From an uncultured Eubacteriales bacterium (GTDB taxonomy: Bacteria; Bacillota; Clostridia; Christensenellales; CAG-138): a DNA stretch of 43,533 nucleotides. Each line of letters opens with the position of its first letter. Within the stretch, counting starts at the first letter, position 1. The stretch is taken from assembly GCA_902787375.1 (NCBI GenBank), contig CADAGD010000010.1, positions 1-43,533 on the forward strand. The letters run 5' to 3'. The position numbers were made by a program, and so were the translations under genes. Under the pieces are notes generated by a model. That model was given only the letters and a program-made list of their open reading frames with translations, was not told where the DNA came from and did no database searches. Shown piece by piece: positions 1-7,232 of this stretch.

Positions 1-1296
1 AGCAGGCTCCTGCTTAAACAGCACTCTGTCCTCAACACCGTCAAAGTCGATATCGACCATGACGGGCTCGTTTGGTTTAAGGGATACGCAATAGTCCGCT
101 ATGCCCGTTACAGCCGAGGGCTGTTCCGTCGTTTCCTCCGTACCGTCGGGTACGTCGCCGTTTGCCGCTTCCGTTGCCGCAGCCTGCATAGCAGGCACTT
201 CCGTCATATCGACTTCCGCCGACATCGCTTCACTCTCGGCTTTCGCGCTTGCCGCCGGATCGAGTACGCATATCGCCCCGACGAGAATGCAAAGCACCGT
301 CGCCGTCAACGAGACCGCAAGCCTCGGCTTCTTATATCTCATGGCGTTCTTGACTCTGCCCTTAACTCCGCTCTCGGCAAAGGCTATCGGGCTGGGCTTC
401 GGGAAAGCTCCCTGCTCGATGGCGAATGAAAGCAAAGTCCTGCTGTATGCCTTCTTTATGTCCATGCTGTCCGAAAGCACCTTCTCGTCACAGCTCATCT
501 CAAGATCACGGCTCATAAGGAAGAACGCGAACCAGCAGAACGGATTGAACCAATGAATCGCGAGCAGTATGAACGAGAACACCTTGACCATATGATCGCC
601 GCGCTTGAGATGGCATCTCTCATGCGCGACAACATAGCTGCGCTCCTCGTCCGAAAGCCCGAACGGTATGTATATGCGCGGCTTGAATACGCCGAGTATG
701 AACGGCGACTCAATGGCGTCCGTGCAGAACACGTCCTTATCGCCGCACTTCATGGCTCCGATGAGCCTTCTTCTGAGCAACACATAGTTTACAAGCGCGT
801 ATAAGGCAAGCGCGGCTACGCCGACTATCCAGACCATTGCGGCAATGCTTATAAGCCGCTCCGTGCCGAACGCGGATACTGCCGCGGGCGCGGAGGGCGC
901 ATGAGTGATACCGCCGACCGCTTCAGCCGCTCCGGAGGCGAATCCCGCCACTGGCGAAGCCGTGACAGCGGGCGCGTTTGAAGTTATCCCCGGAACCGCT
1001 TGGGAGGCGATATTCTCCACAGCGGTACGGGCTTCCGCCGCCGCTCCGAGCCGGAACGCCTCATCGCTCAATCCGCCGCCCACGAGCGATATTCCGCTCT
1101 TCGGGACTATGCGGAATATGCTGAATGCCGCGCCGATGCTCACGGGACAACAAAGGCGGAACGCCGCCGCTATCCAGAGAGAATACGACCATTTCTTGGG
1201 TGCTTTTTTCAAAATGAGCCTCGCAAGGCTTATAACGGCTATGACAATACTCGCCGCAAAGCTCATATCGATTATTTTCAGAAATACGCCTTCCAT
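1..1296 (-). CDS. BlaR1/MecR1-like M56 family metalloprotease, partial (C-terminus beyond window)
   Basis: The frame is open from the left window edge to an ATG at 1296, preceded by AGGAGG, giving 432 visible codons. The N-terminus has hydrophobic segments at about residues 8-28 and 40-60, and another lies near 150-170. A zinc-protease motif H225-E-R-C-H229 is followed by the CDEKVL segment typical of M56 proteins, and another membrane segment lies near residue 345. In BlaR1/MecR1, an extracytoplasmic sensor triggers this protease domain so that the partner repressor is inactivated. Here the visible outer part, after a low-complexity Ala/Glu/Thr linker, contains a D-x-D-x-D-G motif (DIDFDG) like the calcium loops of FG-GAP/VCBS repeats. 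No penicillin-binding motif is visible. The gene starts 9 bases after the BlaI-like gene, so the two probably form one operon. The family call is firm; the signal sensed is unknown. Confidence 0.85.
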   Translation of the reverse strand, partial: MEGVFLKIIDMSFAASIVIAVISLARLILKKAPKKWSYSLWIAAAFRLCCPVSIGAAFSIFRIVPKSGISLVGGGLSDEAFRLGAAAEARTAVENIASQAVPGITSNAPAVTASPVAGFASGAAEAVGGITHAPSAPAAVSAFGTERLISIAAMVWIVGVAALALYALVNYVLLRRRLIGAMKCGDKDVFCTDAIESPFILGVFKPRIYIPFGLSDEERSYVVAHERCHLKRGDHMVKVFSFILLAIHWFNPFCWFAFFLMSRDLEMSCDEKVLSDSMDIKKAYSRTLLSFAIEQGAFPKPSPIAFAESGVKGRVKNAMRYKKPRLAVSLTATVLCILVGAICVLDPAASAKAESEAMSAEVDMTEVPAMQAAATEAANGDVPDGTEETTEQPSAVTGIADYCVSLKPNEPVMVDIDFDGVEDRVLFKQEPA

Positions 1297-1305
1297 AGCA
1301 TCCTC

Positions 1306-1686
1306 CTACTCAACATGATCCTCAATAAGATTCATAAGCTCCTCCGCCTCAGCCTTTGAAAGCTTTTTGGACTTGAGGAACGATACAAGAAATCCCGGAA
1401 GCGAGCCGCCAAAGCTTCGCTTTACAAATATGTTGCTCTCCCTTTCGCTGATCTCGCTGCGCGGCACAAGCGATGAAACGACCGAGTTCTCGTTCTTCGC
1501 AAGCCCCTTGTCGCAGAGCCTTTTCAGCATCGTATATGATGTGGATTTTTTCCACCCGAACTCCTCAAGACAGAGCTTCGCAAGCTCGGCGGAGCTTATG
1601 GGCTCATTGTCCCATATAAGGCTCATAAAACGATGATCGCTCTCGCAGAGCAGTTTCTCCTCTGAGCCATCTGTTTTGTTATCCAT
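1306..1686 (-). CDS. BlaI/MecI/CopY-family transcriptional repressor
   Basis: This 126-residue protein has the size and pattern of BlaI/MecI winged-helix repressors. The N-terminal half (residues about 15-75) carries the segment WDNEPISSAELAK and the recognition-helix-like GWKKSTSYTMLKRL. The C-terminal half is a Leu/Lys/Glu-rich dimerisation region ending in a helix that includes LSKAEAEELMNLI. Such proteins bind palindromic operators as dimers and are inactivated when the partner BlaR1-type protease is triggered. The M56 gene lies immediately downstream, as expected for this two-gene switch. A consensus-like promoter and an inverted GTAG...CTAC site overlapping its -10 lie just upstream, consistent with autoregulation. 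No beta-lactamase is adjacent in the window, although a serine-hydrolase-like gene begins at the far right edge. The regulated targets are therefore unknown. Confidence 0.88.
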   Translation of the reverse strand: MDNKTDGSEEKLLCESDHRFMSLIWDNEPISSAELAKLCLEEFGWKKSTSYTMLKRLCDKGLAKNENSVVSSLVPRSEISERESNIFVKRSFGGSLPGFLVSFLKSKKLSKAEAEELMNLIEDHVE

Positions 1687-1719
1687 GGATACATCCTTTC
1701 AAAGCTTCATTCTATTCTT

Positions 1720-1741
1720 GTAGACTGCATGCCTATACTAC
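1720..1741. promoter_or_regulatory. Candidate BlaI-type operator
   Basis: The segment has outer arms GTAG and CTAC around a central GCATGC and is an imperfect inverted repeat. It overlaps the -10 element of the repressor gene's promoter, where a BlaI-like dimer would block transcription. The match to known BlaI operators is only partial, so this is an inference from position and symmetry. Confidence 0.4.
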
Positions 1742-1763
1742 CTTTTCTTCGAGAATTTGTCAA
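1735..1763 (-). promoter_or_regulatory. Promoter of the repressor-M56 operon
   Basis: On the minus strand TTGACA (1763-1758) and TAGTAT (1740-1735) are separated by 17 bases, about 50 bases upstream of the repressor start codon. The -35 is a perfect match to the housekeeping sigma consensus. Confidence 0.7.
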
Positions 1764-1814
1764 GCGTTTTCACAGCAAATCCAAAATATATAGTGCTGTC
1801 GGCAGGTTTCGTGC

Positions 1815-1843
1815 TTGCGTCGGAATTTCCGCTGTGTTATAAT
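1815..1843 (+). promoter_or_regulatory. Promoter of rpsB-tsf
   Basis: TTGCGT (1815-1820) and a perfect TATAAT (1838-1843) are separated by 17 bases. The start site would lie near 1850, giving a leader of about 105 bases before rpsB. Confidence 0.75.
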
Positions 1844-1861
1844 AACTTTTGGCATAAAACT

Positions 1862-1935
1862 CACCCGGTGGACTGCGCGGCCCGTCCGCTTGAACAGCGG
1901 TACCGCACAGGATGAAGCTTGGGGAGGAATTTAAA
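1862..1935 (+). other. Structured rpsB leader (possible ribosomal-protein autoregulation site)
   Basis: The rpsB 5' leader contains a short hairpin CCGCT-TGAAC-AGCGG enclosed by TGCG...CGCA, followed by purine-rich GGGGAGG. Leaders of rpsB often bind S2 for feedback control. This one has the right place and some structure, but I cannot match it to a known motif by eye. Confidence 0.35.
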
Positions 1936-1955
1936 TTAACGGGAGGTTATTTTTT

Positions 1956-2708
1956 ATGTCAGTCATTTCTATGAAGCAGCTCCTCGAAGCGGGCGTACAT
2001 TTCGGTCATCAGACCCGCCGCTGGAACCCCAAAATGCGCGAGTACATCTTCACCGAGCGCAACGGCATCTACATCATCGACCTTCAGAAGACCGTCAAGA
2101 AGATAGACGAGGCCTATAACTTCGTCCGCGACGTCGCCATGGATAACGGCACGGTTCTTTTCGTCGGCACAAAGAAGCAGGCTCAGGAGTCCATCGAGCA
2201 GGAAGCCAAGCGCTGCGAGATGTTCTATGTCAATCAGCGTTGGCTCGGCGGTCTTCTCACCAACTTCAAGACCATCCAGAGCCGTATCGCAAAGCTCCGT
2301 GAGATCGAGCGCATGGAAGAAAACGGCGATTTCGACCTTCTCCCCAAGAAGGAAGTCGTTAAGCTCAAGTACATCCAGGGCAAGCTTGAGAAGAACCTCG
2401 GCGGCATTAAGGAGATGAAGAAGCTCCCCGCCTGCATGTTCATCGTCGATCCCCGCAAGGAGCATATAGCTGTTCAGGAAGCCCGTTGTCTCGGTATTCC
2501 CATAGTCGCCATAGTTGATACCAACTGTGATCCCGACGACGTTGATTACGTCATTCCCGGCAATGACGACGCCATCCGTGCCGTCAAGCTGATCGCCGCC
2601 AAGATTGCAGACGCCGTTCTTGAGGGCAAGCAGGGCGAGCAGATGACCGAACATGCCGTCGATACCACCATCGAAAAGGCAGAGGAAACCGAAGAGGACA
2701 ACTTTTAA
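1956..2708 (+). CDS. rpsB: 30S ribosomal protein S2
   Basis: This 250-residue protein matches bacterial S2 throughout. It opens with [20 protein letters not shown] and has [11 protein letters not shown] near residue 38, the [12 protein letters not shown] block near residue 93 and the [12 protein letters not shown] block near residue 158. The acidic C-terminal tail is usual. S2 sits on the back of the 30S head-body junction and is needed for binding of S1. The ATG at 1956 follows GGGAGG at a normal distance. The gene is the first of a two-gene operon with tsf, 23 bases downstream, the standard bacterial order. Its promoter is at 1815-1843, and transcription diverges from the BlaI-like operon. 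Confidence 0.98.
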   Translation: MSVISMKQLLEAGVHFGHQTRRWNPKMREYIFTERNGIYIIDLQKTVKKIDEAYNFVRDVAMDNGTVLFVGTKKQAQESIEQEAKRCEMFYVNQRWLGGLLTNFKTIQSRIAKLREIERMEENGDFDLLPKKEVVKLKYIQGKLEKNLGGIKEMKKLPACMFIVDPRKEHIAVQEARCLGIPIVAIVDTNCDPDDVDYVIPGNDDAIRAVKLIAAKIADAVLEGKQGEQMTEHAVDTTIEKAEETEEDNF

Positions 2709-2731
2709 TTAATTATTCGGAGGAAACAACC

Positions 2732-3622
2732 ATGGAATTCACCGCTAAAGACGTTATGACCCTGCGTGAGCGCTCCGGCGCCGGCATGATGGATTGCAAA
2801 AAGGCTCTCAAGGAGTGCGACGGCGATATGGAGAAGGCTCTGGATTATCTTCGTGAGAAGAGCCTTGCCGCTTCCGCAAAGAAGGCCCTGCGCATTGCCG
2901 CCGAGGGTATCGTTGACTGCTTCGTATGCGACGAGTGCGGCGTTGGCGTCATCGTAGAAGTAAACTGCGAGACCGACTTCGTTGCCAAGACCGACGCTTT
3001 CAAGGAGCTTGTCCGCAATATCGCAAAGCACATCGCCAAGAAGAACCCCGCTTCCGTTGAGGAGCTGATGACCCAGACATACGCTCTTGACGAGTCAATG
3101 ACCATCGAGAACCTCATCAACACCTCCGTCGCCAAGATCGGTGAGAAGATCTCCGTTCGCCGTTTCGAGAGGATCGAGGGCGTTTGCGACAGCTATGTTC
3201 ACATGGGCGGTAAAATAGGCGTTCTCCTTCAGGTCTGCTGCAAGGAAGAAGCCGGTGCTGTTCACGACGTCGCAATGCAGATTGCCGCCGCAAAGCCCAC
3301 CTGCATTGACAAGAACGACTGCGATCAGGCTGAGCTCGATCACGAGCGCGAGGTTCTCCGCGCACAGGCTATGAACGAGCCGAAGCCCAAGCCCGCCGCC
3401 ATCATCGAGAAGATGGTTGAAGGCCGCATCGAGAAGTATTACAAGGAAGTCTGCCTGCTTGAGCAGCCCTTCGTTAAGAACCCCGACCAGTCCGTCCGCG
3501 ACATGATCGCCGGCCGCTTCGAGGTCAAGAAGTTCGTCCGCTATGAGATGGGCGAGGGTCTCCAGAAGCGCGAGGATAACTTCGCTGACGAGGTTATGGC
3601 TCAGGCTAACAAGAACAAATAA
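2732..3622 (+). CDS. tsf: Elongation factor Ts
   Basis: This 296-residue protein has the EF-Ts N-terminal UBA-like domain with the hallmark [13 protein letters not shown] (residues about 13-25), followed by the core with [10 protein letters not shown] near residue 80. EF-Ts is the guanine-nucleotide exchange factor that recycles EF-Tu; the tuf gene is also in this window at 36649-37860. The start codon follows CGGAGG with 8-9 bases between. It is co-transcribed with rpsB, and the usual next genes, pyrH and frr, are absent because a HAD phosphatase follows. A hairpin after the stop probably ends the operon. The protein is full length and shows no unusual features. Confidence 0.98.
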   Translation: MEFTAKDVMTLRERSGAGMMDCKKALKECDGDMEKALDYLREKSLAASAKKALRIAAEGIVDCFVCDECGVGVIVEVNCETDFVAKTDAFKELVRNIAKHIAKKNPASVEELMTQTYALDESMTIENLINTSVAKIGEKISVRRFERIEGVCDSYVHMGGKIGVLLQVCCKEEAGAVHDVAMQIAAAKPTCIDKNDCDQAELDHEREVLRAQAMNEPKPKPAAIIEKMVEGRIEKYYKEVCLLEQPFVKNPDQSVRDMIAGRFEVKKFVRYEMGEGLQKREDNFADEVMAQANKNK

Positions 3623-3634
3623 TTGAATGTATCA

Positions 3635-3666
3635 AACAATCCCTCGGAAGGCTCCGGGGGATTGTT
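3635..3666 (+). terminator. Hairpin after tsf, probable terminator
   Basis: AACAATCCC (3635-3643) pairs with GGGATTGTT (3658-3666), with further C/G pairing inside. The downstream tract is only weakly T-rich, so termination may be partial and allow read-through into the HAD gene. Confidence 0.55.
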
Positions 3667-3692
3667 CATATTAAACGCATAAGGAGTATCCT

Positions 3693-4334
3693 ATGTATAA
3701 ATACCTGCTTTTCGATCTGGACGGAACCCTTACCGATCCCGGAATCGGCATAACCAACTCCGTGATGTACGCGCTCGGCAAATTCAATGTGAAAATACCC
3801 GTCAGGTCTGAATTGTACAAGTTCATAGGGCCTCCGCTGAAGGATTCCTTTCAGACATATTACGGCTTTTCCGACGAGCAATGCGAGCTTGCGATAGGCT
3901 ATTACAGGGAATATTTTAAAAAGCGCGGAATGTTTGAAAACGAGGTCTATGACGGGATACCCGACCTGCTGAAACGGTTAAAACAGGATGGTAAAACGCT
4001 CATTATGGCAACATCCAAGCCTGAGATATTTGCCGTTGAAATACTGAAGCATTTCGGGCTTTACGAGTATTTTGATGTTGCGGCAGGGGCTTCCCTTGAC
4101 GCCTCCCGAAACAAAAAGGGAGCTGTTATAGAATACGCTCTTGAAAAAGGCGGCATAAAGGACAACTCGTCAGCCATTATGATAGGCGACAGGGAGCATG
4201 ATGTAATCGGCGCAAAGGAGAACGGCTTGGATTCAATCGGCGTTCTGTACGGATACGGCGCATACGACGAGCTGAAAAACGCCGGGGCGACATTCATCGC
4301 CGTGGAGCCCATGGACATATTGAAGTATGTATGA
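3693..4334 (+). CDS. HAD-superfamily hydrolase, phosphoglycolate phosphatase-like
   Basis: This 213-residue protein has all HAD phosphatase motifs. The nucleophile motif D8-L-D10-G-T is at the N-terminus, ATSKP (motif II threonine region) is near residue 106, and G165-D-R-E-H-D170 (motif IV) near the C-terminus binds magnesium. A helical cap domain lies between motifs I and II, as in phosphoglycolate and pyrophosphate phosphatases of the Gph/PpaX group. Such enzymes hydrolyse small phosphate monoesters in the cytoplasm. Substrate cannot be told from sequence. The start at 3693 follows AAGGAG. The gene sits alone after tsf, and the 9-codon remnant with its own ribosome site begins 12 bases after its stop. 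Confidence 0.88.
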   Translation: MYKYLLFDLDGTLTDPGIGITNSVMYALGKFNVKIPVRSELYKFIGPPLKDSFQTYYGFSDEQCELAIGYYREYFKKRGMFENEVYDGIPDLLKRLKQDGKTLIMATSKPEIFAVEILKHFGLYEYFDVAAGASLDASRNKKGAVIEYALEKGGIKDNSSAIMIGDREHDVIGAKENGLDSIGVLYGYGAYDELKNAGATFIAVEPMDILKYV

Positions 4335-4346
4335 TTCGGAGGGCTT

Positions 4347-4376
4347 ATGCTGATACCGGGCAACATACTAAAGTAG
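4347..4376 (+). pseudogene. Nine-codon ORF with a good ribosome site, possible gene remnant
   Basis: A CGGAGGG site is followed four bases later by ATG and then MLIPGNILK and a stop. This looks like the beginning of a gene that lost the rest of its frame. No continuation in another frame is recognisable in the AT-rich 4377-4480 stretch. A chance ORF is possible. Confidence 0.25.
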
Positions 4377-4538
4377 ACAATGATTAATTAACGTCTTGAG
4401 AATGAGCTGATTTAAAGCATATAGCTTTCAATCGATTTTTGCCGTTCTTCCCTGCCGTTTTTCAAAAAAACAAGGATATTTCTCGCAGGAGCGGTAAATC
4501 TTGCTTGATTTTTCGAGATTCCGCGCCTATCGCGGCGC

Positions 4539-5150
4539 GTGCGCGCTGCGGGAACCGCCTATGCGGGCAAATCGACCGCCGTTAAGCTTTTAGCGGAGAA
4601 GTTCGGCGGCATTTGCTGCGGCGAAAACTATCACGACGTTTTTATGAAGCATATAGATAAGGAGCATCAGCCTTGCCTCTCCTACTTTGATACGATGAAG
4701 GATTGGCAGGAGTTCATCAGCCGCACACCCGACGAATACGCCGCATGGATTGATGGCTGCGCGAGGGAAGCCGAGAGCCTGGAAATAATAAGGCTCTTGC
4801 AGCTCATACCCGAAGAAAAGCTCATATTTGTCGATACGAATATCTCCGTAAAAAGCCTGCGGGAAATATCCGACTTTGACCATACAGCCGTGATGCTCTG
4901 TCCTCAAAGCATGTCGGTAGACAGGTTCTTTGACAGGGACGATCCCGAAAAGCAGTTCATATTGAGCCTTATAAATCAGGCGGAGAATCCCGAACGGGCT
5001 ATGGCGAATTACCGCAAATGCCTTGAGAGGATAAATTCAAAAGAGGTGTATGACGCCTTCGCCGACAGCGGATTTTACACTCTCGTTCGTGATGAAAACA
5101 GCACGATAGAAAAAACGCTCGGCGCATTGACCGAGCATTTTGGTTTATAG
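4539..5150 (+). CDS. P-loop NTPase/kinase-like protein with uncertain, possibly frameshifted 5' end
   Basis: From the GTG at 4539 the frame gives 203 residues starting with a phosphate-binding loop, GTAYAGKST, at residues 5-13, followed by an adenylate-kinase-like helix. The remainder is rich in acidic helices with a LIFVDTN strand near residue 88 and a possible lid with RFFDRDDPEK near 128. The usual beta strand before the P-loop is missing from this start. A TTG at 4501, ten bases after AGGAG, opens a different frame reading LLDFSRFRAYRGA, which would supply a plausible N-terminus if joined by one frameshift near 4530-4545. The gene is convergent with the metallophosphoesterase, and the two overlap by six bases at their stops. 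Function beyond nucleotide binding is unknown. Confidence 0.65.
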   Translation: MRAAGTAYAGKSTAVKLLAEKFGGICCGENYHDVFMKHIDKEHQPCLSYFDTMKDWQEFISRTPDEYAAWIDGCAREAESLEIIRLLQLIPEEKLIFVDTNISVKSLREISDFDHTAVMLCPQSMSVDRFFDRDDPEKQFILSLINQAENPERAMANYRKCLERINSKEVYDAFADSGFYTLVRDENSTIEKTLGALTEHFGL

Positions 5151-5909
5151 CTTTTCACAGTTTTTTAAAAGGTCAAAATCCTGCGCCTGCATCATTTCAA
5201 GGGTTTCAAATTCCTCCACCTGCATCAGTTTGAAATCGAGGCTGTCAGCGGAGCAGAGGGCATAATTCACACCTCCATGCTCGCCCTGAAAGCCTATTTC
5301 CCATGCCTTCGAGCCGTGCAGATGCCCATACAGGCAGCGCATAACCTTATGACCCTCCAGAAGCTCCGTAAAGCCCGTAGGACGCGCGTCACGCATCATG
5401 GGCGGGTAATGCAGCATCGCAATAATGGGCTTTGTACCGCCCGCCAAACGCTCCGCAAAGCCCAATGACAGCTTCAGGCGAATAAGCTCACGCTCATATA
5501 TCTTTCTGTCGTCATCAGAGAAGCCCGATTCGGTCGGGAGCAGCCAGCCCCTTGAGCCGCATACCACAAAGCTTCCGCAGTCAACGGCGTCGTTCTGCAC
5601 AAGCTTCATATCGGAGGGGAGCTTTGCTCTCATCCTTGTGAGCGAACCCCACCAATAATCATGATTTCCCCTCAGCAGGAGCTTTGTTCCGGGAAGCTCG
5701 GATATGCTCATCAGATCGGGCAGCGCATCATCAAAGCGCATTGCCCATGATATGTCGCCGGGTATCAATACGACGTCGGTTTCGCCAACGACATCCCGCC
5801 ATGAGCTGAATATCCGCTCACAATGATTCTCCCATCGGCTTCCGAATACATCCATGGGCTTGCCCGCGCCGCCATCCATATGAATATCGGCAATGGCAAA
5901 CAGCTTCAT
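5145..5909 (-). CDS. Calcineurin-like metallophosphoesterase
   Basis: Starting at the ATG at 5909, the 254-residue protein begins MKLFAIADIHMD, which places metal-ligand motif D8-x-H10 correctly at the first strand. The frame extends upstream to 5951 but only over the end of the neighbouring gene. Further motifs are GD at 51-52, GNHD at 81-84, a histidine in MLHYPP, and GHLHG at 195-199, the complete dinuclear metal site of this superfamily. Such enzymes hydrolyse phosphodiesters or phosphomonoesters. Sequence cannot say whether nucleotides, nucleic acid or protein is the substrate. It begins 4 bases after the stop of the zinc-ribbon gene, so they are translated from one message from the promoter at 6449-6477. 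Confidence 0.92.
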   Translation of the reverse strand: MKLFAIADIHMDGGAGKPMDVFGSRWENHCERIFSSWRDVVGETDVVLIPGDISWAMRFDDALPDLMSISELPGTKLLLRGNHDYWWGSLTRMRAKLPSDMKLVQNDAVDCGSFVVCGSRGWLLPTESGFSDDDRKIYERELIRLKLSLGFAERLAGGTKPIIAMLHYPPMMRDARPTGFTELLEGHKVMRCLYGHLHGSKAWEIGFQGEHGGVNYALCSADSLDFKLMQVEEFETLEMMQAQDFDLLKNCEKL

Positions 5910-5913
5910 GGCT

Positions 5914-6393
5914 TTATCTATGCTTTCTCCTTGCCGGAGTGATGCCCTCATCTATCTCAAAATCGTCATCGGGCTCGCTGTCCTCTTCCTCCTCCAGAAC
6001 CTCTATGGACAGACCTTTCGTGAATTCTATCTCACCGTCGTCCTTGCTCTGCTCCGAGACAGGCTCATCGGCAAAGTCGCCGGCTATCTCGTCAGGCAGA
6101 CTGCCCATCGGTATCTCCTCATCGGGCATTGTAACGTCGGTAACATCATCCACATCGCCGTAATCCACGCCGTCATTTTTATGCTTGTTCTGGCTGTTTA
6201 TGCGTATGCTTTCCCTATAGCATTCGCTGCAAAGCTCCTTGCCCTTTAACGCGGGATGCTCGCCGCATTCTATGCACATTGCCTCCTCCTCGCTCTCATT
6301 CGAGAGCTTGGCAGACCTCTTGCAAACATTGCAAAGCTTTTCATCATCCTTTATATAATTAAGCTCACACCTCGGACATTTTTTAAGGCCCAT
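5914..6393 (-). CDS. Zinc-ribbon protein with acidic C-terminal region, function unknown
   Basis: The 159-residue product starts MGLKKCPRCELNYI. The ATG at 6393 is chosen because GGAGGG lies seven bases before it, while the upstream ATG at 6408 would overlap that site. Two treble-clef or ribbon-like cysteine sets are visible: CPRC with CNVC (residues about 6-26) and CIEC with CSEC (about 40-58). The rest is acidic and low in hydrophobic residues, probably disordered, with a basic end ARRKHR. No enzyme motif is present. It may bind zinc and mediate protein or nucleic-acid contacts. It is the first gene of an operon with the metallophosphoesterase. Confidence 0.8.
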   Translation of the reverse strand: MGLKKCPRCELNYIKDDEKLCNVCKRSAKLSNESEEEAMCIECGEHPALKGKELCSECYRESIRINSQNKHKNDGVDYGDVDDVTDVTMPDEEIPMGSLPDEIAGDFADEPVSEQSKDDGEIEFTKGLSIEVLEEEEDSEPDDDFEIDEGITPARRKHR

Positions 6394-6448
6394 AAAAATT
6401 CCCTCCAAATCGCAAAGTCAGCCGCGTTGTACAGCTTTATCGTTACTT

Positions 6449-6477
6449 ATTATGCTCACCTATGTACCGTATGTCAA
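6449..6477 (-). promoter_or_regulatory. Promoter of zinc-ribbon/metallophosphoesterase operon
   Basis: On the minus strand TTGACA (6477-6472) and CATAAT (6454-6449) have a 17-base spacer. It lies between the ysxC stop and the zinc-ribbon gene, about 55 bases before its start. Confidence 0.75.
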
Positions 6478-6494
6478 TAGGGTTTGAAAAAAAA

Positions 6495-7088
6495 TTATTC
6501 CGACAGAGGATGAACCACCGCGTCTATCCTCTGCAAAAGCTCCTGCTTGCCGTCCCCCGATTCGGACGAGTACGCTACAGCGTACGGAGGCGCACCGAGC
6601 TGCTTCGCCACGGCGTTCGCCGCCTGCTTCCTTTTGGTCTTGGCAAGCTTATCCGCTTTTGTGGCTATCAGCGTATAGGGTATGCCGTAGTAGATTATGT
6701 ACCCGAACATCTGACGGTCATGCGCCGTCGGCTCGTGACGGATGTCGATAAGCATATAGATATGGTCAACACGCCCGGATGAGAGGTAATCCTCCATCAG
6801 TCTGCCCCATTTCTGCTGCTCAGACTTGGGTGCGGCGGCATATCCGTACCCCGGAAGATCCACAAGATAGAACTCCTCATTGAGCAGAAAATAGTTTATA
6901 AGCCTTGTCTTGCCGGGCGTTGACGAGGTCTTGGCGAGCTTGTTCCTGCCGCAGAGCGAGTTTATGAGCGACGACTTGCCCACATTCGATTTGCCGACTA
7001 TGGCTATCTCCGCCGCGCGCTTTTCCGGCAGCTCGCTGCCCAGCCCAACGCTCGTTATGAACCTCGCGTTCTTTATGGTAAAATCCAT
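6495..7088 (-). CDS. ysxC: Ribosome biogenesis GTP-binding protein YsxC/EngB
   Basis: This 197-residue protein is a circular-domain TRAFAC GTPase. The G1 loop G32-K-S-N-V-G-K-S-S is followed by STPGKTRLINYF (switch I, G2), D77-L-P-G-Y-G-Y-A (G3), TKADK (G4) and SSESGDGK (G5). STPGKT and DLPGYGYA are diagnostic of EngB/YsxC. It is an essential factor in late assembly of the 50S subunit. The ATG at 7088 starts MDFTIKNARFITS, the typical N-terminus. It stands as a single gene: its promoter is at 7130-7158, and the next operon begins with its own promoter just after the stop. Confidence 0.97.
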   Translation of the reverse strand: MDFTIKNARFITSVGLGSELPEKRAAEIAIVGKSNVGKSSLINSLCGRNKLAKTSSTPGKTRLINYFLLNEEFYLVDLPGYGYAAAPKSEQQKWGRLMEDYLSSGRVDHIYMLIDIRHEPTAHDRQMFGYIIYYGIPYTLIATKADKLAKTKRKQAANAVAKQLGAPPYAVAYSSESGDGKQELLQRIDAVVHPLSE

Positions 7089-7129
7089 TTTGCGCCCATC
7101 CCTTTCGTTTTAATCATACCCACTGCGCA

Positions 7130-7158
7130 ATTTTAGCAAAGACCCTGCGTGTTGTAAA
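7130..7158 (-). promoter_or_regulatory. Promoter of ysxC
   Basis: On the minus strand TTTACA (7158-7153) and TAAAAT (7135-7130) are 17 bases apart, about 40 bases upstream of the ysxC start codon. It lies beyond the upstream operon's terminator. Confidence 0.6.
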
Positions 7159-7179
7159 GCCCTTTTTTAAAAAAACACA

Positions 7180-7209
7180 CAAAAAACGGACTGCCGCGTG
7201 GACAGTCCG
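7180..7209 (-). terminator. Intrinsic terminator of the kamB-like to PTS-IIC operon
   Basis: On the minus strand CGGACTG (7209-7203) and CAGTCCG (7193-7187) form a perfect 7-bp stem with a 9-base loop, followed directly by six T residues. It lies 24 bases beyond the last stop codon of the operon. Confidence 0.9.
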
Positions 7210-7232
7210 AAAACGAGTAATGTTTTGCCGCG

